Shown: positions 46,101 to 57,200 of the stretch, in pieces | Position numbering within the stretch: position 1 is the stretch's first letter | Layout of the letters: every line of letters begins with the position of its first letter | NCBI RefSeq assembly: GCF_000471905.2 | Contig: NW_006497083.1 | Location: forward strand, 2,583,185 to 2,647,184 | Direction: 5' to 3' | From: Amborella trichopoda | Taxonomy: Eukaryota; Streptophyta; Magnoliopsida; Amborellales; Amborellaceae | Length of the DNA stretch: 64,000 nucleotides | Program-made: the position numbers and the translations under genes | Notes under the pieces: generated by a model | What the model was told of the DNA's origin: nothing | The model's input: the letters and a program-made list of their open reading frames with translations, nothing else | Database searches by the model: none

Positions 46101-47887
46101 TATTTGACTTTACTTTATTTAGCTCTTTTATTTTATTTATCTCATCTTATTTTATTTTCTTCCATCTTTTTTATTTTATTTTACTTCATTTTATCTTAAT
46201 TTATTTTTTTACCTATTTTATTTAATTCTAATTACCTTATCTAATTTTATTTTATTCATTCTTATTTATCTCTCACTCTTATTTCGTTATCACTCTCACT
46301 TCACTTTCATCTCTTTTGGAAGATTTAGTGAGAGCCAAGCTAGTCTTCAACGCTCCTCTTTCTCTCCTTTGCTTGTTTGACTAGAGGGCAGGCAGAGCCT
46401 TGTGCTATCGTGTTAGTCTTATCGTCAAGCAGTTTAGTCGTTGTGTTGGTCTAGTTACCATGCCCGTCTAACTGCCGCACTATACCAGCCACTATTCCAG
46501 ATCAATCGTCGCGCTAGTCTTGTTGTCGAGTTGTTTAGCCATTGTGCCGGTCTAGTTACCGTGCCCATCTAGCTGCCGCGTCAAACCAGCCGCTACGCCA
46601 TATCAGTTGCCGAGCCAATCTTGTCATCGAGCAGCCTAGTTGTTGTGCCGGTCCAGTTAAGGTGCCCGTTTAGCTGCCACGTCGGACTAGCCGCCCAGTC
46701 AAACTTCTTCTCTCTCTTTCACTTCTCTTCTCTATTTTCTTCTCTTCTCTTCTCTCATTCTTTTTCATCTCTTCTCCCTCTTTGGAACGATCAGCGAGAG
46801 CCAATATGACCTTCACCCCTTATCTCTCTCTTATTTCATTATCATCTCTTCACCCTCTTTGGAACGTCTAGCGAGAGCTAAGCTGACCTTCGCATGCTCT
46901 CTTATTCTTTTTCTTCTCTCTCTTATTCCTTTTCTTTTCTCTCTAAAAACAAATGCTTCTTTTTCTTCTTTTTCATCTTTGAAGAGCTGGGTGAAAATCA
47001 AACTAGTCTTCGTCTCTCTCTTCCCTTTTTTTTTTGTGTTCCATTGAGGAGCTAGGTGAAAACCAAATTAGCTTCCCCTCTCTTTATTTTTTTTATTCAC
47101 TTGCATTATGAGGGCTTAAGTGAAAAGCAGACTAGCCCTCATTCTCTTTCAAAAGTACATTTTCTCTGAAGGGCTAGTTGAAAGACCTACTAGCCTTCAT
47201 TCTTTTCCAAAACGCACATTACATTTAAAGTACTGGGTGAGAATCAAACCAGTCTTTAATTTCTTCTTTCTTTATTACCTTTGAAGTACTGGGTGAGAAT
47301 CAAACCAGTCTTCAAGTTCTTCTTTCTTTATTTCTTTGAGGTATTAGGTGAAAAGCGGACTAGTCTTTAAACTCTTCTTTCTTTCTTCTTTCACTCTTTC
47401 TATGTCACCCCTTTTCTTTCTTTCTTTAATGTAAAATATGTACTAGAATCCCTCGTCAACAAGACGCCATGAGGCTATCAGATTGACATGGATTCTTTTA
47501 TGTTTTTTTTTCCATTCTTCTTTGAGTACACACTCGTGTGTGCTCACTCTATAACAAGGTGGGGTCCTATGACCCACATCTCTATGTATATTTGCAGGAC
47601 AGGAGAAACAGGTCAAGAGAGACGATTCCAAACTTGCCACAGGTCTGGGGGGCATTCCACGTGATCTAAGAGGGCGCCAATACGAGCTAGCTTGAGCATG
47701 TCACGGACCCACGTGAGGTAAGTCCCGCCTCACGACCCTAATTCCTCTCTTATCAAGTGGTACTCATTCCCGCGTCCTCCTTACACGGTTCCCGAGAGAG
47801 CGATCTCAGGTCCCGGGTCTATCTCGTACCCAAAACGACGCCACCAGGTCATCCCAACCCGGAGGGCGAGATCGAGACATCTAACCA
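43161..47887 (+). repeat. 3' LTR of the giant element, 4727 bp
   Basis: It is collinear with 31978-36708 from TGTTTAAGG to CTAACCA. Differences include many base changes, an extra tandem copy of the TATA/poly(A) region (about 44485-44590 and 44591-44700), single-copy CCCTCAACCCTGCGGAGCC where the 5' LTR has three, and a shorter CT microsatellite. Confidence 0.9.
46318..47375 (+). repeat. Array of ten short palindromic units, 3' LTR
   Basis: This is the counterpart of 35049-36186, with the same ten units in order. In unit eight (about 47224) the arms read TTAAAG and CTTTAA, where the 5' LTR has TTGAAG and CTTCAA, so both arms changed and pairing was kept. The second and third units have weaker pairing here. 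Confidence 0.75.
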
Positions 47888-48262
47888 ATATGCCCTAGAG
47901 TCTATTACATATCTCTTTCCTAATTATATGAGATTCATGCATTGAAGGTTTCCATAAATCCAAAGACGGAAGTTTACATCTGACTCTAACAAACCTGCGT
48001 TCTAAAGTTGTAGCAACATCCTCCGCCGACTGTAACATGAATGCCACCTTATTAGCTCCAATATCTTCACTGCCAGATCATACGTCAAGCCGCACCCCCT
48101 TCTAGCCCAATCATCCAGTCCAAAGATGTCACAAGAAGGAGAGGAAAACGAACCCACTACGCAAAATTTAGACTTCGACAAAGAACCAAGCACCACCGAA
48201 TGATCTAAGGACAACAATGGGATAGAATTCCCCATCCTTAGCATCTTCTCCCTCAATTCCAT
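47888..48262 (-). pseudogene. L1 ORF1, 5' part
   Basis: ORF1 begins at the ATG at 48262 (MELREKMLRMGNSIP) and runs about 87 codons to a stop near 48002, then continues in broken form to the LTR element at 47888. The 5' UTR from 48332 is about 70 bp. The rest of ORF1 resumes at 31977. Confidence 0.65.
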
Positions 48263-48342
48263 CTCCTCTCTACCACCGTCCTTCCTTTCTTTGATCCATA
48301 AATTTCTCTCTCTCTAGATTTTGGTGTTCTGTTTATTCTCTT

Positions 48343-48665
48343 AATATATTAAGATGTAATAAATTTCAAATATAAAATTTTAATTAAAATTCTTATGCAA
48401 AATGTTTGTATATACCAATTACAAATTTTAAAATATTATAAAAAGTGATATTTTATTTTCTAAAAAAATAGGATACCACCTTCGTTTCTCTTTCTGGATT
48501 TTCTGAAATCTATATTTTCAAATAATTGATATTTGTAATTTACAAATACTGCTTATTTTATATTTTTTAATTTTATTAGCATATATCATGGTTTTATATT
48601 GTGAATAGCTAATTGTCCAGATAATTTAACTTCGTGAGTTATTTGTACTATTTAATTTTTCGACA
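48343..48665. other. AT-rich intergenic DNA
   Basis: No gene or repeat was recognised between the L1 target duplication and the next MITE. Confidence 0.6.
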
Positions 48666-48674
48666 ATTTAATTT

Positions 48675-49179
48675 GGGAAAGGTTTCTATACTTCCCCTAC
48701 AACATAGAAGATCTATGTTTCCCCTACCATCCAACAGTCCAGTTTTGATCAAGAGAGTCACTCACCGTTTGATCTTAGATTCAACGTCTCAAAGTATTTT
48801 ATTTTTAGGTTTTTTTATACAAATTGTATGAATATGAAATTTGGTATGTGCTATCTTCTCATTGGGGCGCACTTATAAAAAATATTAAAAATAAATTTTT
48901 GATAAAATATAATGACCACCTTTGAAACTTTCAGGGGTATTTTAGTCATTTTATTTTATTGAAAATATTTTTTGTATATTTTTCGCTAGTGCAAGTTTAA
49001 TAGAGGATTAGACGTCCAAAATTTGGTGAAAAAATAGTTTGTAAAAAAAATTAAAAATAAAATAGTGTAGAGACGTGACATTGTGATTGGGGCAATCTTA
49101 GCCTTCCATTCAATATTGACGGTTGGATAAGGGAAAGTATATAAGTTTATGTTGTAGGGGAAGCATAGAAAGCTTGCCC
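48675..49179 (+). mobile_element. Mutator-type MITE (family A), 505 bp
   Basis: Ends GGGAAAGGTTTCTATACTTC and the complement of AAGCATAGAAAGCTTGCCC. Perfect 9-bp target duplication ATTTAATTT at 48666-48674 and 49180-49188. The middle holds GGGGTATTTTAGTCATTTTA, the palindromic core shared by all related elements here. Confidence 0.93.
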
Positions 49180-49188
49180 ATTTAATTT

Positions 49189-49858
49189 ATTTAAAATTAT
49201 GTGAAGTCTACTATCATTTTGTTATTTATATTTGTGAGGTGCTTACTGATATCGTTTTTGTTTTTTTTTTTGGGTGAAAAAGTGGTAAGTTAGTGGGGAT
49301 TTGGACCCCCACCCTTTGGTGAGAATGGAATCAGAGACCTCACCGTGGGGCTCTGCAATACTACCATCATGGCCACAAGCCATTCTTACGCTTGCTATTA
49401 TCCCCACACGTACAAAGCACATCATTTTTATATATTTATGTTGGTTCTAGTACAAAAAAAATAACACCGTAAGTAATATCCAAAAAATACTCAATGCTAA
49501 ATAAACAAATAAATATACAACTTACTCAGATCTGTCCTTAAATCACACGAGGGACTTAATGTTTTAAAACCAAATCCTGTAAACTAAGCTATCTCATTCA
49601 TCTTGCGTATCTCTTGTTCATCCTTCTCTATCATTTTCTCTCTTATTTTTTCTCTTCATATTTCTTGATGAGTTAACCTCTTTTTATAAAGAATACACTT
49701 CTTTTGTAACTGTATCAATCACGGTCTATAGGAATTGATATCCAAGTATAACTCCTGCATTAATTCCCTCAAGAGCAGCTAATTAAGATTAACAAGTTGT
49801 CACCAAACTGCTAATCCTATATAACGAGCTACACATGTCATTAGTTCACTAATGACTT

Positions 49859-49912
<54 letters not shown>

Positions 49913-50396
49913 AAAAAAAAAATTTACAAAAAATCCAAACACACCACTGGGATTTCCCTCCAGTTATACTAGTTTTCCCTACAGTAGTACATCATATTAA
50001 AACTCAAAAATGGATCCAAATATAGGTATTACCTCGTGTTAACCACATGAGATTTCAGATATGCTACAATAGCTTTTGTATCATTACCGAAAAAAAATTT
50101 CCACAACAATTTCTGCCTTATAATTCACGTTAAAATTGAAGTTACTGAAGTTGGTACATGTCATACTATATAATGAAATAAAGTAATAGCACCATTTGCT
50201 ATTGATGTTAGATGCCTCACAATTATGTCCGGACACTAGACGTGAAATTGTGAGGTTACTTAGAGGTGCTAATTGAATGTAGGAAAAAGGATGGAGATTA
50301 ATTTCCACAATGTAATATGGATACTTTTTGGTATAACTAATTCTCGTGCTCGCGCATGTGTATACGAGAGATTCTAATACCTATTTTTTATCAACA
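49189..50396. other. AT-rich intergenic DNA with microsatellite
   Basis: No coding region was recognised. It contains (TA)n and (GA)n runs at 49862-49910. Confidence 0.55.
49862..49922. repeat. Compound microsatellite (TA)n(GA)n(A)n
   Basis: About 14 TA units, then ten GA units, then an A run. Confidence 0.97.
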
Positions 50397-51740
50397 ATTG
50401 TTTCATGAGGCTGGACCGCATTTCTACAACATGCAATCCATAGGTATAAAGCATCCATCTTAAAGATGGAAGCAAATAGGTGGTCCATCTAAAAACAATT
50501 GTAATTAACGGTTCGAATGTTTTTTAATATAATTATTATTTCTATTTTTATTTTTTTTTAAATTCATGATCTCCATGTTAAAACAAATTATTCCTAAAAA
50601 TATATATTTATTGCCAATCCCACATTCCTATAATATGCGGGCTGGCCGCATGCTAACCTCATCCATTTTTTATAAACATACCCATAAGGAAAGTTTATTT
50701 CTAATACCCATGGAGGCCGACGTGATTCACATTTTGCCTCTCCCATTCTCTCTAGAATAGATAAGATCCTAAATCAATGAGATTTAGTTTAGCACAAAAT
50801 AAGGGAAAATTGTTTCATGCGGGCTGGACCGCATTTCTACAATATGCGGTCCAGAGGTATAAAGCATCCATCTCAAAGATGGATGCAAATAGGTGGTCCA
50901 TCTGAAAACAAGTGTAAGGTCCAAATGTTTTTTTAATATCGTTATTATTTTTAGTTTTAATTTTAATTTTTTCATATTCACGATCTCCACGTTAAAGATT
51001 ATATATTCTCCAAAAATTAAGAAAAAATTATATTTAAAACATCTATTTATTGCCAAGAGTGAATTTCTACCATATGCAAGTTGACCGCTTGCTAACCGCA
51101 TCCATTTTGATAGACTGCAAAGAGTTTGTTTGGAAAGTTTATTCCTGATGGGAAAGGTTTCTATGCTTCCCCTACAAAATAGAAGTTCTATCCTCCTCTT
51201 ACCATTCAGCCGTCCAATTTTGATCAAGAGAGCCACCCACCGTTTGATCTTAGATCCGACGTCTCACAGTATGTTATTTTTCGTTTTTTTAATACAAATT
51301 TTATGGATATGAATTTGATACATACCATCTTCTCATTGGGGTGCACCTATAAAAAAATATTAAAAATAATTTTTTGATAAAATATAATGACCAAAATACC
51401 CCTTAAAGCTTTCAAGGGTATTTTGGTCATTTTATTTTTTAAAAATATTTTTTTATATTTTCGCTAGTGCGAGTTTAGATGTCCAAAATTTGTTGTCAAA
51501 ATAGTTTTTAAAAAAAAATTAAAATAAAATAGTATAGAGATGTGGCATTATGATTGGGGCAATCTAGCCCTCCATTCAGAATGGACGGTTGGATAAGAGG
51601 GAGGATAAAACTTCTATTATGTAGGGGAAGCATAAAAATCTTGCCCATTTCTAATACCCATGGAGGTACATGATCCATATTTTGCCTCTCCCATTCTCTC
51701 TAGAAATAGATAAGTTGCTAAATTAATGAGATTTAGTTTA
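50397..51740. repeat. Tandem duplication of a 412-bp unit; second copy holds a MITE
   Basis: Copy 1 (50397-50808) and copy 2 (50809-51740) both start ATTGTTTCATG and share GGTATAAAGCATCCATCT, AATAGGTGGTCCATCT and TTTTGCCTCTCCCATTCTCT. Copy 2 is interrupted at 51150-51646 by a family A MITE, so copy 1 preserves the empty site. The unit contains internal palindromes such as GCGGGCTGGACCGCAT. Confidence 0.88.
51150..51646 (+). mobile_element. Mutator-type MITE (family A), 497 bp
   Basis: Ends GGGAAAGGTTTCTATGCTTC and the complement of AAGCATAAAAATCTTGCCC. Flanks ATTCCTGAT and ATTTCTAAT match the single ATTTCTAAT in the uninterrupted duplicate at about 50698-50706, which confirms both insertion and the 9-bp TSD. 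Confidence 0.92.
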
Positions 51741-51974
51741 CCATAAGACTCTCATTTGGCACCAAAACTAGATCACATGAAATCAAACAGATAGTAAGGT
51801 TCAAGGAAATCACATATTTAGAAACCTTTCGAGATCCAGGCAACAGAACCCAAAGTGATGCCTCCTGTTAATGCACTAATAAAGACCAAGCGATAAATTC
51901 TCATATTTATAGAAGTTAAAAGATAATATCTAGGCTTTATCCTAAGAATGTCCAACAAGAAGGTCTAAGTTCAT

Positions 51975-52514
51975 CAATATATATTTAGTTCCCCTACAAC
52001 ATGGAAGATATATACTTTCTCCTATCCAATCATTCAATTTAGATCAAGTGAGTCACTCACCGTTTGATCTTAGATTCGATACCTCTGAGTATTTTATTTT
52101 TAATTTTTCTACAAATTATATGAATGTGAAATTCGGTACATGTCATCTTCTCAATGAAGTGCACCTAAAAACAATATGAAAAAGAATTTTTTGATAAAAT
52201 ATAATGATTAAAACACCCCTTGAATCTTTCAAAGGTATTTTATTTTATCGAGAATATTGTTTTAATATTTTTACATGTGCGAGTTCGAGGAGTGGAAGCT
52301 CAAAATTTGGTGTTAAAATATTTTGTAGAAACAAATTAAAAATAAAATAGTGTAGAGACATGCCATTGTGATTGGGGCCATCTGAGCCGTCCATTCATAA
52401 TAGACGGTTGGAGAAGGGGACGTATATAAGTTCTATGTTGTGGGGAAAAGGTTAGAGAAGGGGAAATATATAAGTTTTATACTAAAGAAGTAGGGAAGCA
52501 TAGAAAGCTTGCCC
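51975..52514 (+). mobile_element. Mutator-type MITE (family A), degraded left end
   Basis: The body matches the copies at 48675 and 51150 (GTTTGATCTTAGATTCGAT, GGTATTTTATTTTAT). The right end AAGCATAGAAAGCTTGCCC is intact. The left terminus is damaged; TTCCCCTACAACATGG is the first clear match. Near the right end a segment of about 50 bp is partly duplicated. The TSD was not resolved. Confidence 0.8.
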
Positions 52515-52704
52515 TTATCTATAACCAACTATTTAAACAAATTAATTGTTTTCAACTTAGTACTTGAGAATAAGGTCATCAGATCTTGTGTGGTGTTTGC
52601 CCCGGCTTGGCCCCTCCGGTGTGTGCGGGAGGGAGATGACTCTCAACAAGACCTATACAGATCAACCTCACTAGTAAAAGTGCTTTTAGATGCACTTCTC
52701 TAGG

Positions 52705-53085
52705 GGTGGGTTGGGTCAACCCCTGGATCCAATGGGTTGACTAGACTTAGGTCTGGGTCTAGACCCAGTCAAACCCAATAGGTGGGTCTACGATCACTTG
52801 ACCTTGACCTAGTTGGGTCAGGATCCTGGTCCAGCTTATATGCTATTGGGTCGGGTCAGGTAATGATTGAGGATAGCCCGACCCTGATATATAAAATAAG
52901 TTGCTTACAAAAAATACTAAATATAAAGATGATATATTTTAAAATAATTTTTATAGACTTTTTATTTATTAACCTAGACCTAGACCCAAATAAGATGGGT
53001 TTGAGTTTGGGTCCAATAGACTTGGGCATAAACCGGGTCAGGATCAGGGTCAAGCTTATCCCGACCTGATCCATTCTCATTCCGG
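52705..53085. repeat. GGGTC/GACCC-rich low-complexity element
   Basis: Irregular repeats of TTGGGTC, GGTCTGGGTC and their complements flank an AT-rich middle (52880-52980). The two flanks are roughly inverted relative to each other, suggesting a degenerate foldback repeat. Confidence 0.5.
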
Positions 53086-53352
53086 ACTTCTCTATACTAT
53101 CTCTCTCACCCACAAGCCATCTTTCTAACTTTGAAAGAGAAAGGTTAGACCGAAAACTTGTGGGTTCTTCTAAAAATTGTGGGACTCCTATTGTAAACGT
53201 GCATAGATGAGGATGGCAAGATATAGAAAGACCGTGAGTTACGTAAAAGAATATAAGGAGTTAAGTAAATTGATGGTAATAACTAGAAAGGGGTGGATTT
53301 TGTATGTCCATACATGTATGCCCACTAGCTGATTGCTACAATAAATGTCAAT

Positions 53353-53759
53353 GGTTCAGATTGAATCTGGATCGATCTGATGGTCACGATCTCTTTTTGT
53401 GATTAAATTTTAATTTTTTTTTTATAAATCAAAATCACTTGAAATTTTAGGTGTATATTCTTCTCATCAAGACGCACCTAATAAAAATATAAAAAAAATA
53501 ATTCGTAAAAACAAAATTGATCAAATATACCCCAAAAACTTTATAAAGGTATTTTGGTCATTTTTTAGATAAAATAAGTTTTTTATATTTTTCGAAGGTT
53601 GGCCTATTGTTTATGTACACATTTTGAAGATTTACTTATTTTTTATGTACATCTGTTTCAAATTTCATATCAATCAGATTTGTAAAAAAAATAAAAATAA
53701 ATAAATAAATACTACTGAACGTTTAGGATCGTCAGATCTGCCCAAATTCAATCTGGACC
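53353..53759. mobile_element. Foldback MITE related to the one at 14008
   Basis: The left arm GGTTCAGATTGAATCTGG matches the complement of the right arm GGTCCAGATTGAATTTGGG, and similarity continues inward to a centre with GGTATTTTGGTCATTTTT. Similarity may extend some 20 bp beyond these ends. No coding capacity. Confidence 0.75.
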
Positions 53760-54209
53760 CCTTACATCTTACAGAAAAAATAAACCCTTGGGCCGAGAGG
53801 ATCTTTTCCCTAATTAAAAAGTTTTAAATCGTTACTATTTATCCAAGAACATGTGGACACTTTCGTTCACGTGCGTATTAGAGGGAGAGATTAACTGTAA
53901 GGTGGAGAAGAATCGGGCCCAATAAAACATTCCTCAAAGATCAAGGTAGAGAGGGTTAAGGCGATGTCTGAATTTCAATTGAAATCATACCAATCTCAAT
54001 GTTTATCAAGATTCATAATATAAACACGAGAATCCTTCTCTATAATTTTAAACCCCAATTTGATGAGATTGTCACGAGAATCCTTTTAGGGTAGGAGAGA
54101 ATTGGGATAAACGGGGTTGAAAAACCAGTTGCATATCCATAGATAGATCTCAGAGACTTTGGATTGATTCATCGCATTGGATTTGAAGGATTGTTCATTA
54201 ATTCCATGA

Positions 54210-57200
54210 ATGAAGCCCCTGAGAAGAGTTCAGATCCAGGCCCCCCTTGCACCCAATAACAACAACAGCAATGGCGCTGGCGACTCAGAAGCAACAGCGC
54301 CCCCTCCTCCTCCTCCTCCGGACGCTTCTGCTTCTTTTTCTCGGGTTTTGAGGCGGCAGACTGCAACAAGTGTGACAGAGGATCAGGAGCCATTCATGGG
54401 GGTGAAGGTGAGGAGAAGGACTTCTCTCCACAGAGAGTACAAAGGGGACTATCTCAATGTCCCCTCAAATCCCTACGTAATGAAGATACTTGAGAAACAA
54501 GGTATCCTTAATTTCACTGCTTTTTATATTGATCTTTTGTATGTTATTGGATGTTATGGCAATTAATTGCGCTTTCTCTCATTTATGAAAATGATGAGAT
54601 TTGATCTGATTTTGGCTTTTGCTTCGAAGTGTAAATTTGTAGGATTTTACCGGTACCTACTCTTGGGATTTTGATGACTCCTTGTTTCTCTATTTTGATA
54701 TATGTAACCAGATATATGACAGTTTAGGGCTTCTGGTTTCATCTTTGGTTCCCCTAGCTTGCATTTTTGTTCACATTGTGGTTTGCTTTGTTTGGTTTTG
54801 CAAGATCTAATGCGAGATGAGCAGATTTGATGAATTCCTAGATTTTACGGCGTTGGGTTTTAAACGAAAATCTGGAGCTACCATATCTCAAATTGTGATC
54901 ATGTGATTTATGAGTTAGAGTTACATAGAAAGGCTTGTGAAAGTATGGGAAGGGAAAATGGAAACTCTGCATGGCTTCATTTGCTGGAAGTGTTAGCAGA
55001 AATTCATTATTTTTGATAGCCATTTTAGAATAAACTTGGATAAACTTGTGCGGTTTCATATCCTAATCAAGTATATTGAGAAAATTAAAAATATGTGTTT
55101 GATCCACATAAGTAAGCATGTGGAATAGTGATAACAACTTCTCTGGCCTTGCAATTTTAATGATGACTGTAGCTATGTGATATTGAGATTCCATTTGACA
55201 GTTTTGACTTTTCTTCTATAAGTCAGGTTATGGTTGTTGTGAATTAAGCTAGTTTTGGAATGATAAGTTTTATGTGATGCCAACTGAGTTCTTCTTTTTT
55301 CTCAATTGATGAACTGCAAAGTAAGTTTCCATTTTTATGGAATCAATTCCAATACGAGGGGTTTCTAGTTTCTACCTTGGCGACCCAAGGGAGGATTGAA
55401 TTATTTTTACATGTTTTTCATGTCACTTGTTCTCTCATTAATATCACAATTGTCATCTTTATCTTGAGGTTCTGTACCATTCCACATTATAACATGAATT
55501 GTGAGTGATTCAAGGAGTTTTTTTTAGATTGTTGAGTTGCTGCCTTGGTATCTCTCTGATGTCCTTTGTTCTTCATCTTTGTTTTTTCCCTATTTTAGTA
55601 GATACCTTTGGCTACCAAATAAAGAAAAAGAGAACCGTTTGTGATCCTTGAGAACGGTTTAGAAAAAGAAAGGCGGGTCATCCATTTGAACACTTTTGGC
55701 AAATTTTCGCAAATTTTCGGGCAGAATAGGAGAAGTGGTAGACAAATCTGGAATTGATCGAAGGCAAGAGAGTCACCCTACTTTGGGATATGCACCTTGA
55801 GATTTAAATATTGATAGATATATATAAAGATTACAGTTATGTTTGGATGTTCTTATCATATCAAGGGAATGCTTGGATTACAACCCCAAATTTAGGTGCT
55901 TCTATCAAAATTTCCAAATTTAATCCGGTTTCAACCATTTTTTAGCACATTGAGAAGTTTTGATATGTTGAATTTTTGAAGGAATATTGAATATAATGGT
56001 GACCTAGTAGGGTCAAGGATTATGTCTTTCTATAATATCGTAGGTTGGGGAACAAAATGAATCATGGGATTGTACAGTTTGGCACTTGCCGGTGAGATAC
56101 TCAGATGATCATCAGGTTATGTCTGACTTGGTCCAGAGACTGCGTCATTTTTTTGGAGGATTTGTTACAATGAAACTAGACTTCACAACCTATGGCATGT
56201 TCTAGCTTCATTATTTCTCTTACTTGGATAGCCCAAGTGCAAAATTTTCTCGTCTCCGTGGTTTTGTTGTAGCTCTTCTCCAAATTGGAGGCATTTGTTC
56301 TAGGGAATACTTTGGAGCTTCTGACTCCCAAGAACCTTCTTGACGAGGCATCATTTCATTCTGCATGGTGTTATTGGTGGTACACACTCGCTTGTGCATG
56401 TCTCTGCTTCTCTCGCATTTTGGGGTTGCATGTACTGTACCTTTATGTTGTCCAAGTGTAGGCTCTACCCATTTACTGAGACTTAATTTTTTTAGTGATC
56501 TACATATATCAGGTTTAGAACATCATATTTAATTCTGTAGAATTTTTCATCTCAAATGGTACGCTCTTCTATGTCCTTATAGTGTTAGTAGATTTGACAT
56601 TTTGAGCTTATTATTGAAAAAGTATTTGATATTTTGAGTTACCGAGTAGACTCCAGGTCACATATATCTGAAGTACACGAGTATGGAGTCCGTGATTGTC
56701 CATGTATATATTTTAGGTTTTTGTTATCCTAGAATCCTCGCTATGTGTTCATGTGTGTATTCTTTATGTCCTGACTCCCACATGTTTGTACGAGGATGAG
56801 AGTTAGTTTTACATGCTTTGCTCCTCCCATGTCCTTGTGAATTGTGACTTAGTCTGGGCACGAGGGAACATTGTTGCGCATGGCAGCCATACAGAGTTCT
56901 GAACCTAAATCCCAAGTCCAAATTCATCATGGGATGGTGGGTGCAACCCACTCAGGCCACATGGGCAAGGTTGCGCATATACAGATATGAGTACACAGGG
57001 AGGGGTATAACTTGACATTTTTCATTGTCTGGGACACGGATTTGAATAGGATTATCTTATCCACCACGTTAATATTTTAATACATATGCATGATAACTTC
57101 TTTAGCACATAAATTTCGATATAGGTTATATAGTGCATCTACCACAGCTCTTTAATATATTAATATTTTATTTGATTATATTCTATATATCATTGTATAT

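Larger units (their letters stand above)
31978..47887 (+). mobile_element. Giant non-autonomous Ty3/gypsy (Tat/Ogre-like) LTR retrotransposon
   Basis: Two LTRs (31978-36708 and 43161-47887) start TGTTTAAGG and end CTAACCA. The flanks GTATG (31973-31977) and ATATG (47888-47892) are a 5-bp TSD with one mismatch, inside L1 ORF1. A PBS resembling the tRNA-Arg primer of Tat/Ogre elements follows the 5' LTR, and a purine tract precedes the 3' LTR. The 6.45-kb interior holds gag remnants but no RT, integrase or RNase H motif; tandem repeats occupy where pol would be. The LTRs differ at roughly one base in eight over the first 280 bp, so the insertion is old. Confidence 0.9.
25947..48332 (-). mobile_element. 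Full-length L1 LINE, split by a nested LTR element
   Basis: TTATTCTCTT occurs at 25937-25946 and again at 48333-48342, giving a 10-bp target duplication around the whole block. Between the copies on the minus strand are a short 5' UTR, ORF1, ORF2 (endonuclease, RT, RNase H) and an A-rich 3' tail (TTTTATTTTTT on the plus strand at 25945). Removing the LTR element (31978-47887) leaves about 6.5 kb, the usual size of a full plant L1. A Tourist-like MITE also lies in ORF1. Both ORFs have stops, so the element is dead. Confidence 0.88.

Noticed and set aside
52509-52703. Short frame in GC-rich sequence (CCCCGGCTTGGCCCC)
   Set aside because: Single short frame straddling a MITE end; no motif and no splice context.
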